A stretch of 64,000 bases of DNA from an uncultured Clostridia bacterium (GCA_934121905.1 CAKOVI010000008.1:1-64000), one strand, 5' to 3'; positions 1 through 9,558 are shown, counted from the stretch's first letter. Notes: generated by a model not told the origin, from the letters alone. Numbers and translations are program-made.

Positions 1-6
1 TTATGT

Positions 7-12
7 CCTCCT
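7..12 (-). promoter_or_regulatory. Ribosome-binding site of a gene beyond the left edge
   Basis: On the minus strand the first bases read AGGAGG followed by ACATAA and the window edge. This is a consensus Shine-Dalgarno sequence at the right distance for a start codon just outside the window. No coding sequence of that gene is visible. Confidence 0.5.
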
Positions 13-149
13 GCGTGGTACGTTCTTATATTAACATCTTATTCGACATTTGTCAACACTTTTTTTAAACTTTTTTTGTTATTTTTCAGTTGTAATTTTC
101 TTCCAATCTCAGAGTCTTTGGCATTCATGTATTTAAAGCAAAAAAGTAA

Positions 150-190
150 AAAAATGTTTATTGCGATTAATTTAAACAATAAACATTTTT
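150..190 (-). terminator. Rho-independent terminator of the TPR gene
   Basis: A perfect 14-bp inverted repeat (AAAAATGTTTATTG / CAATAAACATTTTT) with a 13-base loop lies just after the stop of the TPR gene. On the minus strand it is followed by a T-rich stretch. Confidence 0.75.
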
Positions 191-202
191 CCTAAATTAT
201 AG

Positions 203-1405
203 TTATTTTTCTTCTCTTTCTTTTTGTATTATATTAGCTTTTTCTTCTTTATTTTTTCTATCCATATTAACATACCCCATATTCATAGTTATATCTGATG
301 TATTTTCTAAATGTTCTTTTGCCAATAATTCTTGTTTTGTTAGCTTTACCTCATCTTCTTTTTCTTCTAAATTAAATGGTATGGATATCTTAGCCAATAT
401 TGGTATAAACAATGGTTCTTTTTTTATTTTTTCTGATATTCTTTTACTTTCTAAATCAATTGCAATATTAGCATATTTTATTGCAAGGTCTTTTTGTCCT
501 TTCATTAGTTTTATTTTTGAAAGTTCAAAATAACTATCCGCTTCTAGGTCTTCATCTTCTATAGTTTGTTCAAAATACTCTTCAGCAGAATCTAAATCTT
601 TATATAATAAAGCAATTTGAGCCAAACTATATTTTGCATTATAATATAAACTATTTAGCTCTGCTGCTTTTTCATAACATTCTTTTGCACTTTTAAAGTC
701 ATTTAATAAAGTATATGCTAGACCTAACTGATAGTTTAACTCAAAACTCGTAGGATTGTATTTTAGTGCATCTGTTAAAATTGTCACAGCTTCTTTATAT
801 TTCGATGTTTCTATTAGTAAATCGCCTAAAGTTACAGTTGCATTGTAATATTGTGGATTTTTATCTAATAATCCATATAGCATTTCAATTGCTTCATTTT
901 TCTTTTCGAGTTCGTTTAGTAATAATGCTACTTTATAATATGAGTCGTAATCTTTTTTATTTATTTCAATACACCTTACATATTCATCTATTGCTTTTCT
1001 TATTCCACCTTCTTTTTCATATATTTCTGCTAATAGCTTATGTGCATTATAATTTTTTGGATTTTTGTCTATTATTTTATTTAGTAGTTCTTTTGCTTTT
1101 TTGACATTTCCAGTCGACATATAGAACTTTATTCTTGCAAATTCTATCCAATTTATAATATTTATATTTTTTCTTTCTAATATAATTGTAATAATCGGTA
1201 CAATTATTGACATTATATATGTTATTATTTTTATAAAAATGTTTGTATTTATGTTTAGGAAAATGCCTATTCCATCTATAATGATGCCTAATGCTTCAAT
1301 TACTAATAAAACTATATATCCTGTTTCATTTTTTTTCATCATTTTGTAAAAAATTATGCCAAATAAGGTAACTGAACCTACTATAAAAATTAGTTGTTCT
1401 AACAT
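203..1405 (-). CDS. Membrane-anchored tetratricopeptide-repeat protein
   Basis: A 400-residue protein. Two or three hydrophobic segments fill roughly residues 3-75, and a TPR array follows from about residue 90 to 330. The array shows the usual periodic pattern, for example NPKNYNAHKLLAEIYEKEGG and YNPTSFELNYQLGLAYTLLN. A charged, lysine/glutamate-rich tail ends the protein. TPR arrays are protein-interaction scaffolds, so I infer a membrane-bound scaffold with no enzymatic role; the partner is unknown. The ATG at 1405 has a GAGAGGTG ribosome-binding site at good spacing. The gene is monocistronic, with its own terminator downstream. Confidence 0.85.
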   Translation of the reverse strand: MLEQLIFIVGSVTLFGIIFYKMMKKNETGYIVLLVIEALGIIIDGIGIFLNINTNIFIKIITYIMSIIVPIITIILERKNINIINWIEFARIKFYMSTGNVKKAKELLNKIIDKNPKNYNAHKLLAEIYEKEGGIRKAIDEYVRCIEINKKDYDSYYKVALLLNELEKKNEAIEMLYGLLDKNPQYYNATVTLGDLLIETSKYKEAVTILTDALKYNPTSFELNYQLGLAYTLLNDFKSAKECYEKAAELNSLYYNAKYSLAQIALLYKDLDSAEEYFEQTIEDEDLEADSYFELSKIKLMKGQKDLAIKYANIAIDLESKRISEKIKKEPLFIPILAKISIPFNLEEKEDEVKLTKQELLAKEHLENTSDITMNMGYVNMDRKNKEEKANIIQKEREEK

Positions 1406-1561
1406 TTTTTCACCTCTCAGTTTATTCTATGTACCTTATTTTACTACATATTTTTTAAAATAGCAATATGTATTTTTTATTATATCACCTACTAGTTTTA
1501 GTGGTTTTATTTTTATTTTTTTTCATTATAATATTAATATCTACTTTTTAGGAGGTGTATT

Positions 1562-1984
1562 ATGAGTAAATTGTATGATAAATTTGTACGTCTTAAGGCT
1601 GCAAATAACGATAATGTTTATCTTTTTAAAAGTGGTATTTTTTATCTTGCTTTAAACGAAGATGCATCAAAACTTGCTGATATTTTTAATTTTAAAGTAA
1701 CTAATTTAAATGATAGTGTTACAAAATGTGGTTTTCCAGAAAAAAGACTAGAGTATTATTCTTCTCTTTTAAATAAGTTAAATATTGATTTTGAAATTGT
1801 TGATTCTGAAAGTAAAAAAAATACAACTGTTGTAAATAATATCGCTGATTCTAATTTTAATACTATTATAGATAAATTATTAAAAATTGATTTTGATAAT
1901 ATTACTTTTAGACAAGCTTTCGATATCTTAGTTCTTTGGCTGTTTCAAATTTTCTTAATCCTTTGTTTATGTTGTTTTCAATAG
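1562..1984 (+). CDS. Small MutS domain-I-like protein, 3' end replaced by IS remnant
   Basis: The first ~85 residues resemble the N-terminal mismatch-recognition domain of MutS: YDKFVRLKAANNDNVYLFKSG, then FYLALNEDASKLAD and CGFPEKRLEYYSSLL match the 'GdFYelf.eDA' and 'mcGvP...Y...L' blocks. The core, clamp and ATPase domains of MutS are absent. Stand-alone proteins of this kind occur in Clostridia, but I know of no proven role. The start has an ideal AGGAGGTG site. The last ~20 residues (from about FDILVLW) are hydrophobic nonsense read backwards through an IS30-type transposase fragment, so the natural C-terminus has been lost or altered. It contains no CGG codon. Confidence 0.65.
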   Translation: MSKLYDKFVRLKAANNDNVYLFKSGIFYLALNEDASKLADIFNFKVTNLNDSVTKCGFPEKRLEYYSSLLNKLNIDFEIVDSESKKNTTVVNNIADSNFNTIIDKLLKIDFDNITFRQAFDILVLWLFQIFLILCLCCFQ

Positions 1985-2027
1985 TTTTTCTATCTTCTAA
2001 AGAAAGATGTTTACCGTTAAATCCCAT
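1908..2027 (-). mobile_element. 5' fragment of an IS30-family transposase gene
   Basis: A 39-codon reading frame starts at an ATG with a GTGAGGAT ribosome-binding site and encodes MGFNGKHLSLEDRKTIENNI followed by NKGLRKFETAKEL. This is the start of the IS30-type helix-turn-helix region (HL.leDR..Ie..i..G....eiAk.l). The similarity stops at KEL, where the sequence runs into the tail of the MutS-like gene, and a stop follows after RYRKLV. The DDE domain and the rest of the element are missing. I see no terminal inverted repeats. Confidence 0.6.
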
Positions 2028-2184
2028 AATATCCTCACTTTCCCAAGAAGCATTTACACCTATATTATACTAAATTTCTTTTAGTCTTACAATAACCATT
2101 AATGTAATACGAATTTCTAGTTATATTTTTATAAATAGAATTTACTTTTTCATTTCACTGAATTATTTTTTTTTGAAAAATGTA

Positions 2185-2213
2185 TTGTCAAAAAATTTTT
2201 TTTGTGTTATTAT
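2185..2213 (+). promoter_or_regulatory. Promoter of tRNA-Trp
   Basis: TTGTCA and TATTAT are separated by 17 bp and lie 17 bases upstream of the tRNA-Trp 5' end. Confidence 0.65.
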
Positions 2214-2230
2214 AGTTGAGTACTTGATAT

Positions 2231-2305
2231 AGGAGTATAGTGTCAATGGTAGCACATCGGTCTCCAAAACCGCCTGTGAGGGTTCGAATCCTTCTACTCC
2301 TGCCA
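2231..2305 (+). tRNA. tRNA-Trp (CCA anticodon)
   Basis: Acceptor arms AGGAGTA and TACTCCT pair. The D-arm has AATGGTAG, the anticodon loop is TCTCCAAAA with anticodon CCA, the T-arm has GGTTCGAATCC, and discriminator G plus the encoded CCA end follow. Confidence 0.95.
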
Positions 2306-2317
2306 AAATATTTATGG

Positions 2318-2354
2318 AAAATGGAACATCAATATAGTGGTGTTCCATTTTTTG
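2318..2354 (+). terminator. Terminator after tRNA-Trp
   Basis: An 11-bp stem, AAAATGGAACA / TGTTCCATTTT, is followed by T residues directly downstream of the tRNA. Confidence 0.75.
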
Positions 2355-2365
2355 CCTTAAATAAA

Positions 2366-2623
2366 TTATTGACCTGAAACTATCTCGTAAACTTTACTTA
2401 AAATCGTACATAAACCTATGGTTCCGCACATTTCTTCTGCTTCTCTATTGGTTTTCGTGTAGTCCTCTAATACTGTTATAAGTTTCTCTTTCTTTTCTTT
2501 TTCTACATTGTAAATCTTTGATTGTGTATAGTTCTTTCCCTTCACTTTGTAGATTACAAAAATTCCTTTCCGATTTCCTTCATCAAAATCAAGAATTTCA
2601 AACCCATCAATAATTCTTATCAT
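2366..2623 (-). CDS. Hypothetical small protein carrying a zero-frame CGG
   Basis: An 85-residue soluble protein beginning MIRIIDGFEILDFDEG. I do not recognise the family. The start at 2623 is chosen because GGAGGG lies nine bases upstream; an ATG six codons earlier would overlap that ribosome-binding site. The codon at 2570-2572 is CGG read in frame (N-R-K-G-I), and a +1 move there would hit a stop within five codons. The gene also uses AAG, AAC and GTG more than its neighbours. Those traits fit a recent arrival from another genome. If the host recodes CGG, this gene would be poorly expressed. Confidence 0.6.
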   Translation of the reverse strand: MIRIIDGFEILDFDEGNRKGIFVIYKVKGKNYTQSKIYNVEKEKKEKLITVLEDYTKTNREAEEMCGTIGLCTILSKVYEIVSGQ

Positions 2624-2704
2624 ATTATTGCCCTCCTGCAAAAAGCTTATTGACTGTTACAAGCCTAAGTTTACCACATTTTTATATGAAATACAATATG
2701 AATT

Positions 2705-5344
2705 TTAATAATTCACACTGTTTTTGGAATTCAGATATAACTTTTTACCACCCATAATTTCTTTTAATTTTTTCTGCACTTCCCCAACAACAATAGGCAC
2801 AATCGAAATCAAGCCTGTATAAATCCACTGAATTCCAGTTAATGGCGCAAGCTCAAAAATATTTGCAAAATAAGGTACAACAACTACTATAACCTGTAAT
2901 AAAGTTCCAAGTAGTAAACTTCCTATCAAATACTTATTCTCAAAAACTCCAACTTTAAATATAGATTCTTCTGATTTTACATTAAAACTATGTACTAATT
3001 CCAGCATTCCAAGGGATACAAATGCCATTGTTCTTCCAACTGTTAGACCAAATAATCTTGTTCCCAAAGAAAATGCAAATAATGTTAAACACCCCAGCAT
3101 TACACCTTCTGTAATTATTTTTTGCCAAAGTCCACCTGCAAATATACTTTCTTTTGAATTTCTTGGTTTTCTATTCATTATATCCTCTTCCTCTCTTTCC
3201 AATCCTAAAGCAATTGCTGGGAATGAATCTGTAACTAGGTTTATCCATAAAAGTTGAATTGCAAGTAAAGGCGATTCCATTCCTGAAAGTAAACCTATAA
3301 AAATTGTTGTTATTTCTCCAATGTTTGTTGCAATTAAAAAATGAATTGCCTTTTTTATATTGTCATAAATCGTTCTTCCTTGTCTTACAGCTTCTATTAT
3401 GGTTACAAAATTATCATCTGCAAGTATCATATCTGATGCATTTTTTGCAACATCAGTTCCTCCTTTTCCCATTGCTATTCCTATATCTGCATTTTTTAAG
3501 GCCGGACTATCATTTACACCATCACCTGTCATTGCAACAACTTTTCCTTGTTTTTGCCAAGCTTTTACAATTCTTACTTTATGCTCGGGTGTAACTCTCG
3601 CAAATACAGAATAACTTGCTATATTTCTCTCTAATTCTTCATCAGATATTTTATTTAGTTCATTTCCCGTTATTGCTTTTTCTCCTGTTTTTAAAATTCC
3701 TAAATCTTTTGCGATTGCTTTTGCTGTTGCAATGTGGTCTCCTGTTATCATTACTGTTTTTATTCCTGCTTTTTGACAGGTATCCACAGCTTCTTTTACT
3801 CCATCTCTAGGTGGGTCTATCATCCCAATTAACCCAACAAAAATCAAATTTTCTTCTAAATCAAAATTTGCCTTACCAAAATAATCTAACTCTTTATATC
3901 CTACTGCTATTACTCTTAAAGCATTTTCCGCCATATTTTCATATTGATTTTTTATTTCTTCCTTTTTGGATTGTGTTAAACTTTCTATTTTTCCATTTTC
4001 ATATATCCTATTACATTTTCCAATTAAAATATCTGGTGCTCCTTTAGTTATACTTATATATCCTCCATTTTGCTTTTTATGTATTGTTGTCATCATTTTT
4101 CTATTTGATTCAAATGGCAATTCACTTATTCTTTGATTTTCTTTATATAATCTATCTTTATTTATATTTTCATTTAATGCTTTATTTACAATTGCCGCTT
4201 CTGTTGGCTCACCACCTGCAATTAACCTTCCATTTTCATCATTTTTTATTATACAGTCTGTACACATTGAACCTAATTCTAATAACAATTTTGAATTTGA
4301 TGAATACATTTTTACAACTGTCATTTTATTTTGAGTTAATGTTCCTGTTTTGTCAGAACAAATTACATTACTGCTTCCTAACGTTTCTACTGCTGGCAAC
4401 TTTCTAATTATTGCATTTTTCTTTGCCATTTTTGTTACACCAATTGATAGCATTATTGTAACAATTGCAGGTAGTCCCTCTGGAATTGCTGCCACTGCTA
4501 AGCCAACAGATGTCATAAACATTTCGACAGGTTCTATTTTTTTGATAATTCCTATTATAAAAATTATAGCACATATTGCTAAACACACAATTCCAAGAAC
4601 CTTTCCAACTTCTCCTAGCTTTTTTTGTATAGGTGTTTCTGGTGCTTCGTCCTCGATTATCATATTTGCTATTTGTCCAATTTTGGTGTTCATTCCAGTT
4701 TCGGTTACTATTGCCTTTCCTCTTCCACTTACTACTATACTTGCCATAAATGCCATGTTTTTCATATCTCCTAATGGAATATCTTCTTTATTTATTACTT
4801 GGCTTGTTTTGGTAACTGGTTCTGTTTCTCCTGTTAAACTTGATTCTTCTATTTTTAGGTTAAATTCTTCTATTATTCTACAATCTGCTGGTACATAATT
4901 TCCGTCAGATAATTCTATTATGTCCCCTACTACCAATTCTTCTGCAAGTATTTCTTGCGTTTCTCCATCTCTTATTACCTTGGCTATTTGTGGTGTTAAT
5001 TTTTTTAGACTTTCTATTGATTTTTCGGCTCTTTCTTCTTGGATTAATCCCATTATTGCATTTAGTACTACTATCGCAATTATTATTATAGAGTCTATGT
5101 AGTCATTTTGTCCTTGCATATATGATACTGCTGCTGATATTATTGAGGCTATTATTAGTATTATTATCATGAAATCATTGAATTGTTTTATAAATCTTAT
5201 TATTATGTTTTCTTTTTTCTTTTCTTTGAGTTTGTTTTTTCCTTGCTCTTCTTGCCTTTTTTGTACCTCTTGATTTGTAAGTCCTTTTTGGATATTTGTG
5301 TTTAGTTTTCTTTCTATCTCATCTGTGTTTTTAGTATGCCACAT
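2705..5344 (-). CDS. Calcium-transporting P-type ATPase (type II)
   Basis: An 879-residue P-type ATPase that would pump Ca2+ out of the cytoplasm. Visible signatures, in order: the N-terminal cation-ATPase region, the actuator loop SSLTGETEPVTK, the ion-binding TM4 motif AAIPEGLPAIV, the phosphorylation site ICSDKTGTLTQNK, the nucleotide-binding region around TKGAPDILIGKC, the hinge MTGDGVNDSPALKNADIGIA, and the C-terminal transmembrane block. Length and order match bacterial SERCA-like pumps. The ATG at 5344 (MWHTKNTDEIERKL) follows AAAGGAGAG. A longer open frame upstream merely runs through a palindromic repeat and is not part of the gene. It stands alone, with no co-transcribed partner apparent. 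Confidence 0.93.
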   Translation of the reverse strand: MWHTKNTDEIERKLNTNIQKGLTNQEVQKRQEEQGKNKLKEKKKENIIIRFIKQFNDFMIIILIIASIISAAVSYMQGQNDYIDSIIIIAIVVLNAIMGLIQEERAEKSIESLKKLTPQIAKVIRDGETQEILAEELVVGDIIELSDGNYVPADCRIIEEFNLKIEESSLTGETEPVTKTSQVINKEDIPLGDMKNMAFMASIVVSGRGKAIVTETGMNTKIGQIANMIIEDEAPETPIQKKLGEVGKVLGIVCLAICAIIFIIGIIKKIEPVEMFMTSVGLAVAAIPEGLPAIVTIMLSIGVTKMAKKNAIIRKLPAVETLGSSNVICSDKTGTLTQNKMTVVKMYSSNSKLLLELGSMCTDCIIKNDENGRLIAGGEPTEAAIVNKALNENINKDRLYKENQRISELPFESNRKMMTTIHKKQNGGYISITKGAPDILIGKCNRIYENGKIESLTQSKKEEIKNQYENMAENALRVIAVGYKELDYFGKANFDLEENLIFVGLIGMIDPPRDGVKEAVDTCQKAGIKTVMITGDHIATAKAIAKDLGILKTGEKAITGNELNKISDEELERNIASYSVFARVTPEHKVRIVKAWQKQGKVVAMTGDGVNDSPALKNADIGIAMGKGGTDVAKNASDMILADDNFVTIIEAVRQGRTIYDNIKKAIHFLIATNIGEITTIFIGLLSGMESPLLAIQLLWINLVTDSFPAIALGLEREEEDIMNRKPRNSKESIFAGGLWQKIITEGVMLGCLTLFAFSLGTRLFGLTVGRTMAFVSLGMLELVHSFNVKSEESIFKVGVFENKYLIGSLLLGTLLQVIVVVVPYFANIFELAPLTGIQWIYTGLISIVPIVVGEVQKKLKEIMGGKKLYLNSKNSVNY

Positions 5345-5425
5345 AATTTTATCTCTCCTTTCGTGTTTTGGACTTTGTCCTATTTTTATATATGCTTGTT
5401 CGAGAGATTTTATGCAAAATTTCTG

Positions 5426-5466
5426 ATTGGGGACGGTTCTTTTTTCGAAAAAGAACCGTCCCCAAT
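5426..5466. repeat. REP-like palindrome, GGGGACGGTTC type
   Basis: ATTGGGGACGGTTCTTTTTT and its near-perfect complement form a 41-bp palindrome between the ATPase and the DUF4116 gene. The same core occurs at 9504-9544, with a variant at 54990-55050. Confidence 0.85.
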
Positions 5467-5475
5467 GCAAAAAAT

Positions 5476-5997
5476 TTATTCAATTAACTTCTTTATCTCT
5501 TCATCATTTTTCATTCTCTCACTCAAATAATGAAAAGCAACTTTATTTTGCGAAACTGCAATCTTAGCAATTTCCTCATTATCACGAAGTCTTAAACTTG
5601 CATATTTCACAATAATTCCTTTGTTACTAACAGCAGCCTTAACAACATCATAATCATCTCTTAACTCTGTACTTGCAAAATACAAAGTTTGCCCATAAGA
5701 TTCTACACTAGATAGTACTACATCCTTGTCTGCTCTTAAAGTTTCAGATGCATAACAAGCTGTCCAAGGAGCACCTTTAATTGCAAGTAACATTAATTCT
5801 TTATTATCTTTTAACCTATCACTTGCAAATTCCATTGCTTCACCATCATTTTCTAAAGCTGTTTTTACCACTTCTTCATCATCTCTTAGTCTATCTGATG
5901 CCCATTCTAACAGCTTTCCCTGCTCAGCTACTGCCTTTAATACATATTCTTTATTATCACAATTTGCTCTAATTGCTGTAACTTCTGGTGCTTCCAT
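5476..5997 (-). CDS. DUF4116 repeat protein
   Basis: A 173-residue protein built of about four ~35-residue repeats with the DUF4116 pattern, for example VVKTALENDGEAMEFASDRL and VVKAAVSNKGIIVKYASLRL (hydrophobic-x-AV...G.....AS..LrDd.e). No signal peptide or membrane segment is present. The family is abundant in gut Firmicutes and protists, and its function is unknown to me; a repeat scaffold is likely. The start at 5997 has GGAAGTGA upstream. It precedes the lytic transglycosylase gene's 3' end by 15 bases, so the two may share a transcript. Confidence 0.8.
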   Translation of the reverse strand: MEAPEVTAIRANCDNKEYVLKAVAEQGKLLEWASDRLRDDEEVVKTALENDGEAMEFASDRLKDNKELMLLAIKGAPWTACYASETLRADKDVVLSSVESYGQTLYFASTELRDDYDVVKAAVSNKGIIVKYASLRLRDNEEIAKIAVSQNKVAFHYLSERMKNDEEIKKLIE

Positions 5998-6012
5998 TTA
6001 TATCACTTCCTA

Positions 6013-6592
6013 TTAATTGCTTTCTTCATATATATTTTTATAGATTTCATAATCTCTTAAAATTTTTCTAACATAGTTGTTAGTTTCCGTAAAAGGAACA
6101 TTTTCAATATCTGATCCATCTGATTTTAAAGTTCCTTTTTCTATCCAACCATCTACGTTTCCGCTTCCTGCATTATATGCTGCTAATGCTAAATTTATAT
6201 TATTGTATTTTTGAATCAACATAGATATGTATTTTGTCCCTAAATTTATATTTATATCTGGATCTAAAATATTATTCTCATTTAATTCTATATTTATTCT
6301 TTTCGATATATCTTCTGCTGTTGAATACATAAGTTGCATAAGCCCTTTAGCTCCTCTATGTGATTCAGCATTGGACTCAAAATTACTTTCTGCTTTTATT
6401 ATTGCATAAATTAAGTATTCGTCTACATTGTATTCATTTGCATATTTTTTTACATATTCGGCATATTCTAGTTTGTATACTTTTGTGAGCATTTGATTTC
6501 TTATTGCTTTGAAATCTATTTTTCCTAAAATTGATAAGACTATTCCGCACTAATATTATTAGTATAATTATTTTCTTTGTTAGTTTAATCAA
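6013..6592 (-). CDS. Membrane-anchored lytic transglycosylase, +1 shift at CGG codon 16
   Basis: A Slt/MltE-type muramidase that cleaves the MurNAc-GlcNAc bond of peptidoglycan. The catalytic Glu lies in IYAIIKAESNFESNAESHRG, followed by AKGLMQLMYSTAEDI and the ALAAYNAGSGNVDGW motif typical of the fold. As written, the catalytic part is open only from an ATG at 6492, which lacks a good ribosome-binding site. Upstream, a TTG at 6592 with AAAGGAG begins a classic membrane anchor (IKLTKKIIILIILV) in another frame. At 6545-6547 the anchor frame reads GTG CGG AAT. Skipping the C gives V-G-I-V-L-S-I-L and joins anchor and enzyme into 192 residues. One of nine identical events in this window. Confidence 0.8.
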
Positions 6593-6631
6593 TTTTTTTC
6601 TCCTTTCTGTTGGCAATTTAGCAATAGCAAC

Positions 6632-6722
6632 GGGACAAAAGGGACCGGGTCTTTTTTGTCCAAATATTGGGAAGCTTAGTTATTTTGAGTATGGACAAAA
6701 AAGACCCGGTCCCTTTTGTCCC
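6632..6722. repeat. Inverted pair of REP-like elements
   Basis: Two 29-bp units at 6633-6661 (GGACAAAAGGGACCGGGTCT...) and 6693-6721 (the exact reverse complement) are separated by 31 bp. Each unit is itself an imperfect palindrome: GGACAAAA / TTTTGTCC arms around GACCCGGTC. Confidence 0.9.
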
Positions 6723-6755
6723 ATCTGTCCCTCGCCTCTTGTTATCTTTCACTAC

Positions 6756-9483
6756 CTACTTACAATCATACCAACTCTCAGCCTTAGAAACCTCAGCAAC
6801 TAAAGGTACCTCAAGCTTAGCTGCTGACTCCATATTGCTTTTCAAAATCTCTTCGACTTTATCTGCTTCCGAAATAGGAGCTTCTATCATCATCTCATCA
6901 TGAACCTGCAAAACAATTTTAGCTTCTAATCCTTGTTTTTGCAACTCTTTATAAACCCTAATCATCGCAATTTTCATAATATCTGCTGCAGTACCTTGAA
7001 TAGGAGTATTCATCGCAGCACGTTTTCCAAATTCTCTAACCATATAATTATTAGATGATAATTCTTTTATATACCTTCTTCTTCCAAACATTGTTGCAGA
7101 ATATCCTTTTTCTTTTGCTTCCTCAACTATGTCTTGCATATATTGGTTTACCCCTGAATATTCTTCTAAGTATTGTTCAATATATGCTTTTGCCTCTTTT
7201 CTACTAATTCCGAAGTTGACCTGCTAATCCAAAATCACTTATTCCATAAACTATTCCAAAATTTACTGCTTTTGCACTACTTCTTTCTTCTTTTGTTACT
7301 TCTTCTATCGGCTTGTGAAGCACTTTTGAGGCAGCTTGCTTATGGATATCTTCTCCCTTTACGAATGCATCTATCATATGTTTATCTTTTGACATGTGAG
7401 CTAGCACTCTAAGTTCTATTTGCGAGTAATCTGCATCTATATACACCTTTCCCTCATCTGGAACAAATACTTTTCTTAACCTCTTTCCAAGTTCCATTCT
7501 TGTAGGTATATTTTGAAGATTTGGCTCTGTTGAACTTATTCTTCCCGTTGCTGTTATTGTTTGATGGAAAAATGAGTGTATTCTGTTGGTCTTTGGATTT
7601 ATATATGGTCTCATTCCCTCAACATAAGTTGAATTTAGTTTGCAAAGTTTTCTGTATTCTAGTATTTTTTCTATTATTGGATGTTCATTTATTAATTTTT
7701 CTAGTACATCTTCTGATGTTGAATACCCATTTTTTGTTTTCTTTTTTGATGGTAAATTTAATTTTTCAAATAAAATTACTCCTAATTGTTTTGGCGAATT
7801 TATATTGAATTCTTCTCCAGCTAAACTGTATATTTCTGATGTTAGCAAATCTATTCCATCTTTTAATGTTTTTCCAAATTCTACAAGTTTGTTTTCTTCT
7901 ATATGCATACCATTCCATTGCATATTTGCTAATACCTCAACAGTTGGCATATCTATGTTTTGGAATAATTCTATTCCATCTATTTCTTTTAATTTTGATG
8001 TTAAAGTTTCAGACAATTCATATATTCCAAATGCATAAAATGCTGTTTTGTATTTTAATAAATCAACGCTATTTTCTTGGGTTTCAAATAAAGTAATTTG
8101 TTTTGTGTTTTCATTTGCCCCATTACTTTCTAGATATTCACTAATATTCAATTCCAAATATTTTTCCATCAAATTATCTATTAAATATTTTCCTTCTGTT
8201 GGGTCTAATATATAACTTGCAACTGATATATCATATTTTAAATTTTGTACATTAATTCCTTTTTGTTTTAATAGAATATATACTCTTCCTAATTCAAAGC
8301 CAACTTTTTCTATTTTCTCATTTTCAAAAATTCGTTTTAAAAATTCATCAAATTCGTTTTCAATACCTTTTCTTTTTATATAATAAACCTCTTTTTCCTC
8401 AAAATTATAGATTGATATTGATATTATATCTTGTTTTATTATATCTTCTTTATTTTGATTTTCCTCTAATCCTAAATAAAAAACTAGCTTTTTAAGTTTG
8501 CCCAATTTTTCTTCTACATCTTTTATTGATATTTCAGAATTTATCTTAAATAAATGTTCTAAGTCCTTTTTATTATCTTTGCTACTTGGTGCTCCATCTA
8601 GATTAAATCTTTCTATATATTTCTTAAAATTGCATACTTTAAATAACTCTAAGACTTTTTCCTTGTCCCATTCTTCTACTTTTAAAACTTCTAAAGTATC
8701 ATCAAGTGGTACATTTACATCTATCTCTCCAAGTTGTCTTGAAATAAATGCCATTTCCTTGTTGTTTACAATTGATTCTTTTTGCTTTCCTTTTAAATCA
8801 TCTGTACCTTCCTCAATTTGCTTGTACAAATTCTCAATTGTGCCATATTTTTTAACAAGATTAATTGCGGTTTTAGGTCCAATGCCTGGAACACCAGGAA
8901 TATTATCTGATGTATCACCTTGTAAACCTTTTACTTCTATTAATGACTTGGGTTCTACTCCATATTCCTCTAATACTTTTTGCCTATCATAATCATCCAC
9001 CTCAGTTTTTCCTTGTTTTGTTCTTGGAATTCTAATTGTTATATTATCACTTGCAAGTTGAAATGTATCTCTATCTCCAGAAAGTATTATTACATCTAAC
9101 CCTTGGGCTTCTCCATATTTACTTAATGTTCCTAATATGTCATCACCTTCGTAGCCTTCTTTTTCTACTATGTCTATGTTCATTGCTCTTAATATATCTT
9201 TTATAACAGGCATTTGGTCAGCAAGTTCCTCTGGCATTCCGTGACGATTTGCTTTATATCCCTCATATAATTTATGTCTTGCAGTTTTTGCTTTTAAATC
9301 AAATGATACTGCCATATAATCTGGATTTAAGTCCTCTAAGTTTTTAAATAATATTGCTAAAAATCCATATACTGCATTTGTGTATTTTCCATCTGTTGTC
9401 ATTAGCATTTTACTTCCCATTATTCCGTAAAATGCTCTGTTCATTATACTATTTCCATCTATTAATAGAAGTTTCTTTTTCAC
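6756..9483 (-). CDS. polA: DNA polymerase I, +1 shift at CGG codon 758
   Basis: A 908-residue family A polymerase for Okazaki-fragment processing and repair. The 5' nuclease domain comes first (LLLIDGNSIMNRAFYG, then SGDRDTFQLAS, GDTSDNIPGVPGIGPKTA). The central 3'-5' exonuclease domain is degenerate (no DxE, reads VFYLGLEE). The polymerase domain has IDADYSQIELRVLAHM (motif A), RSSAKAVNFGIVYGISDFGL (O-helix) and LQVHDEMMIEAP (motif C). The frame breaks just after the O-helix: GGT CAA CTT CGG AAT TAG at 7210-7212. Skipping the C gives Q-L-G-I-S-R-K-E-A-K and the expected continuation. Unshifted translation stops two codons later and loses the catalytic Asp of motif C. The start is GTG 9483, with AAGGAGG upstream. 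Confidence 0.92.
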
Positions 9484-9503
9484 TGTTTTCCTCCTTTTTT
9501 CGT

Positions 9504-9544
9504 ATTGGGGACGGTTCTTGTAGCTCAAAAGAACCGTCCCCAAT
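9504..9544. repeat. REP-like palindrome, GGGGACGGTTC type
   Basis: ATTGGGGACGGTTCTTG and its complement flank a short loop. This is the same family as 5426-5466 and lies just upstream of polA. Confidence 0.85.
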
Positions 9545-9558
9545 GAGAAAAATGTTGT

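Noticed and set aside
2163..2348. Minus-strand open frame across tRNA-Trp
   Set aside because: It translates the antisense of a tRNA and carries no ribosome-binding site.
7204..7218. Classic slippery-site +1 frameshift like prfB
   Set aside because: The codons before CGG differ at nearly every site, there is no shared Shine-Dalgarno-like stimulator, and a stop codon follows directly only in some genes.
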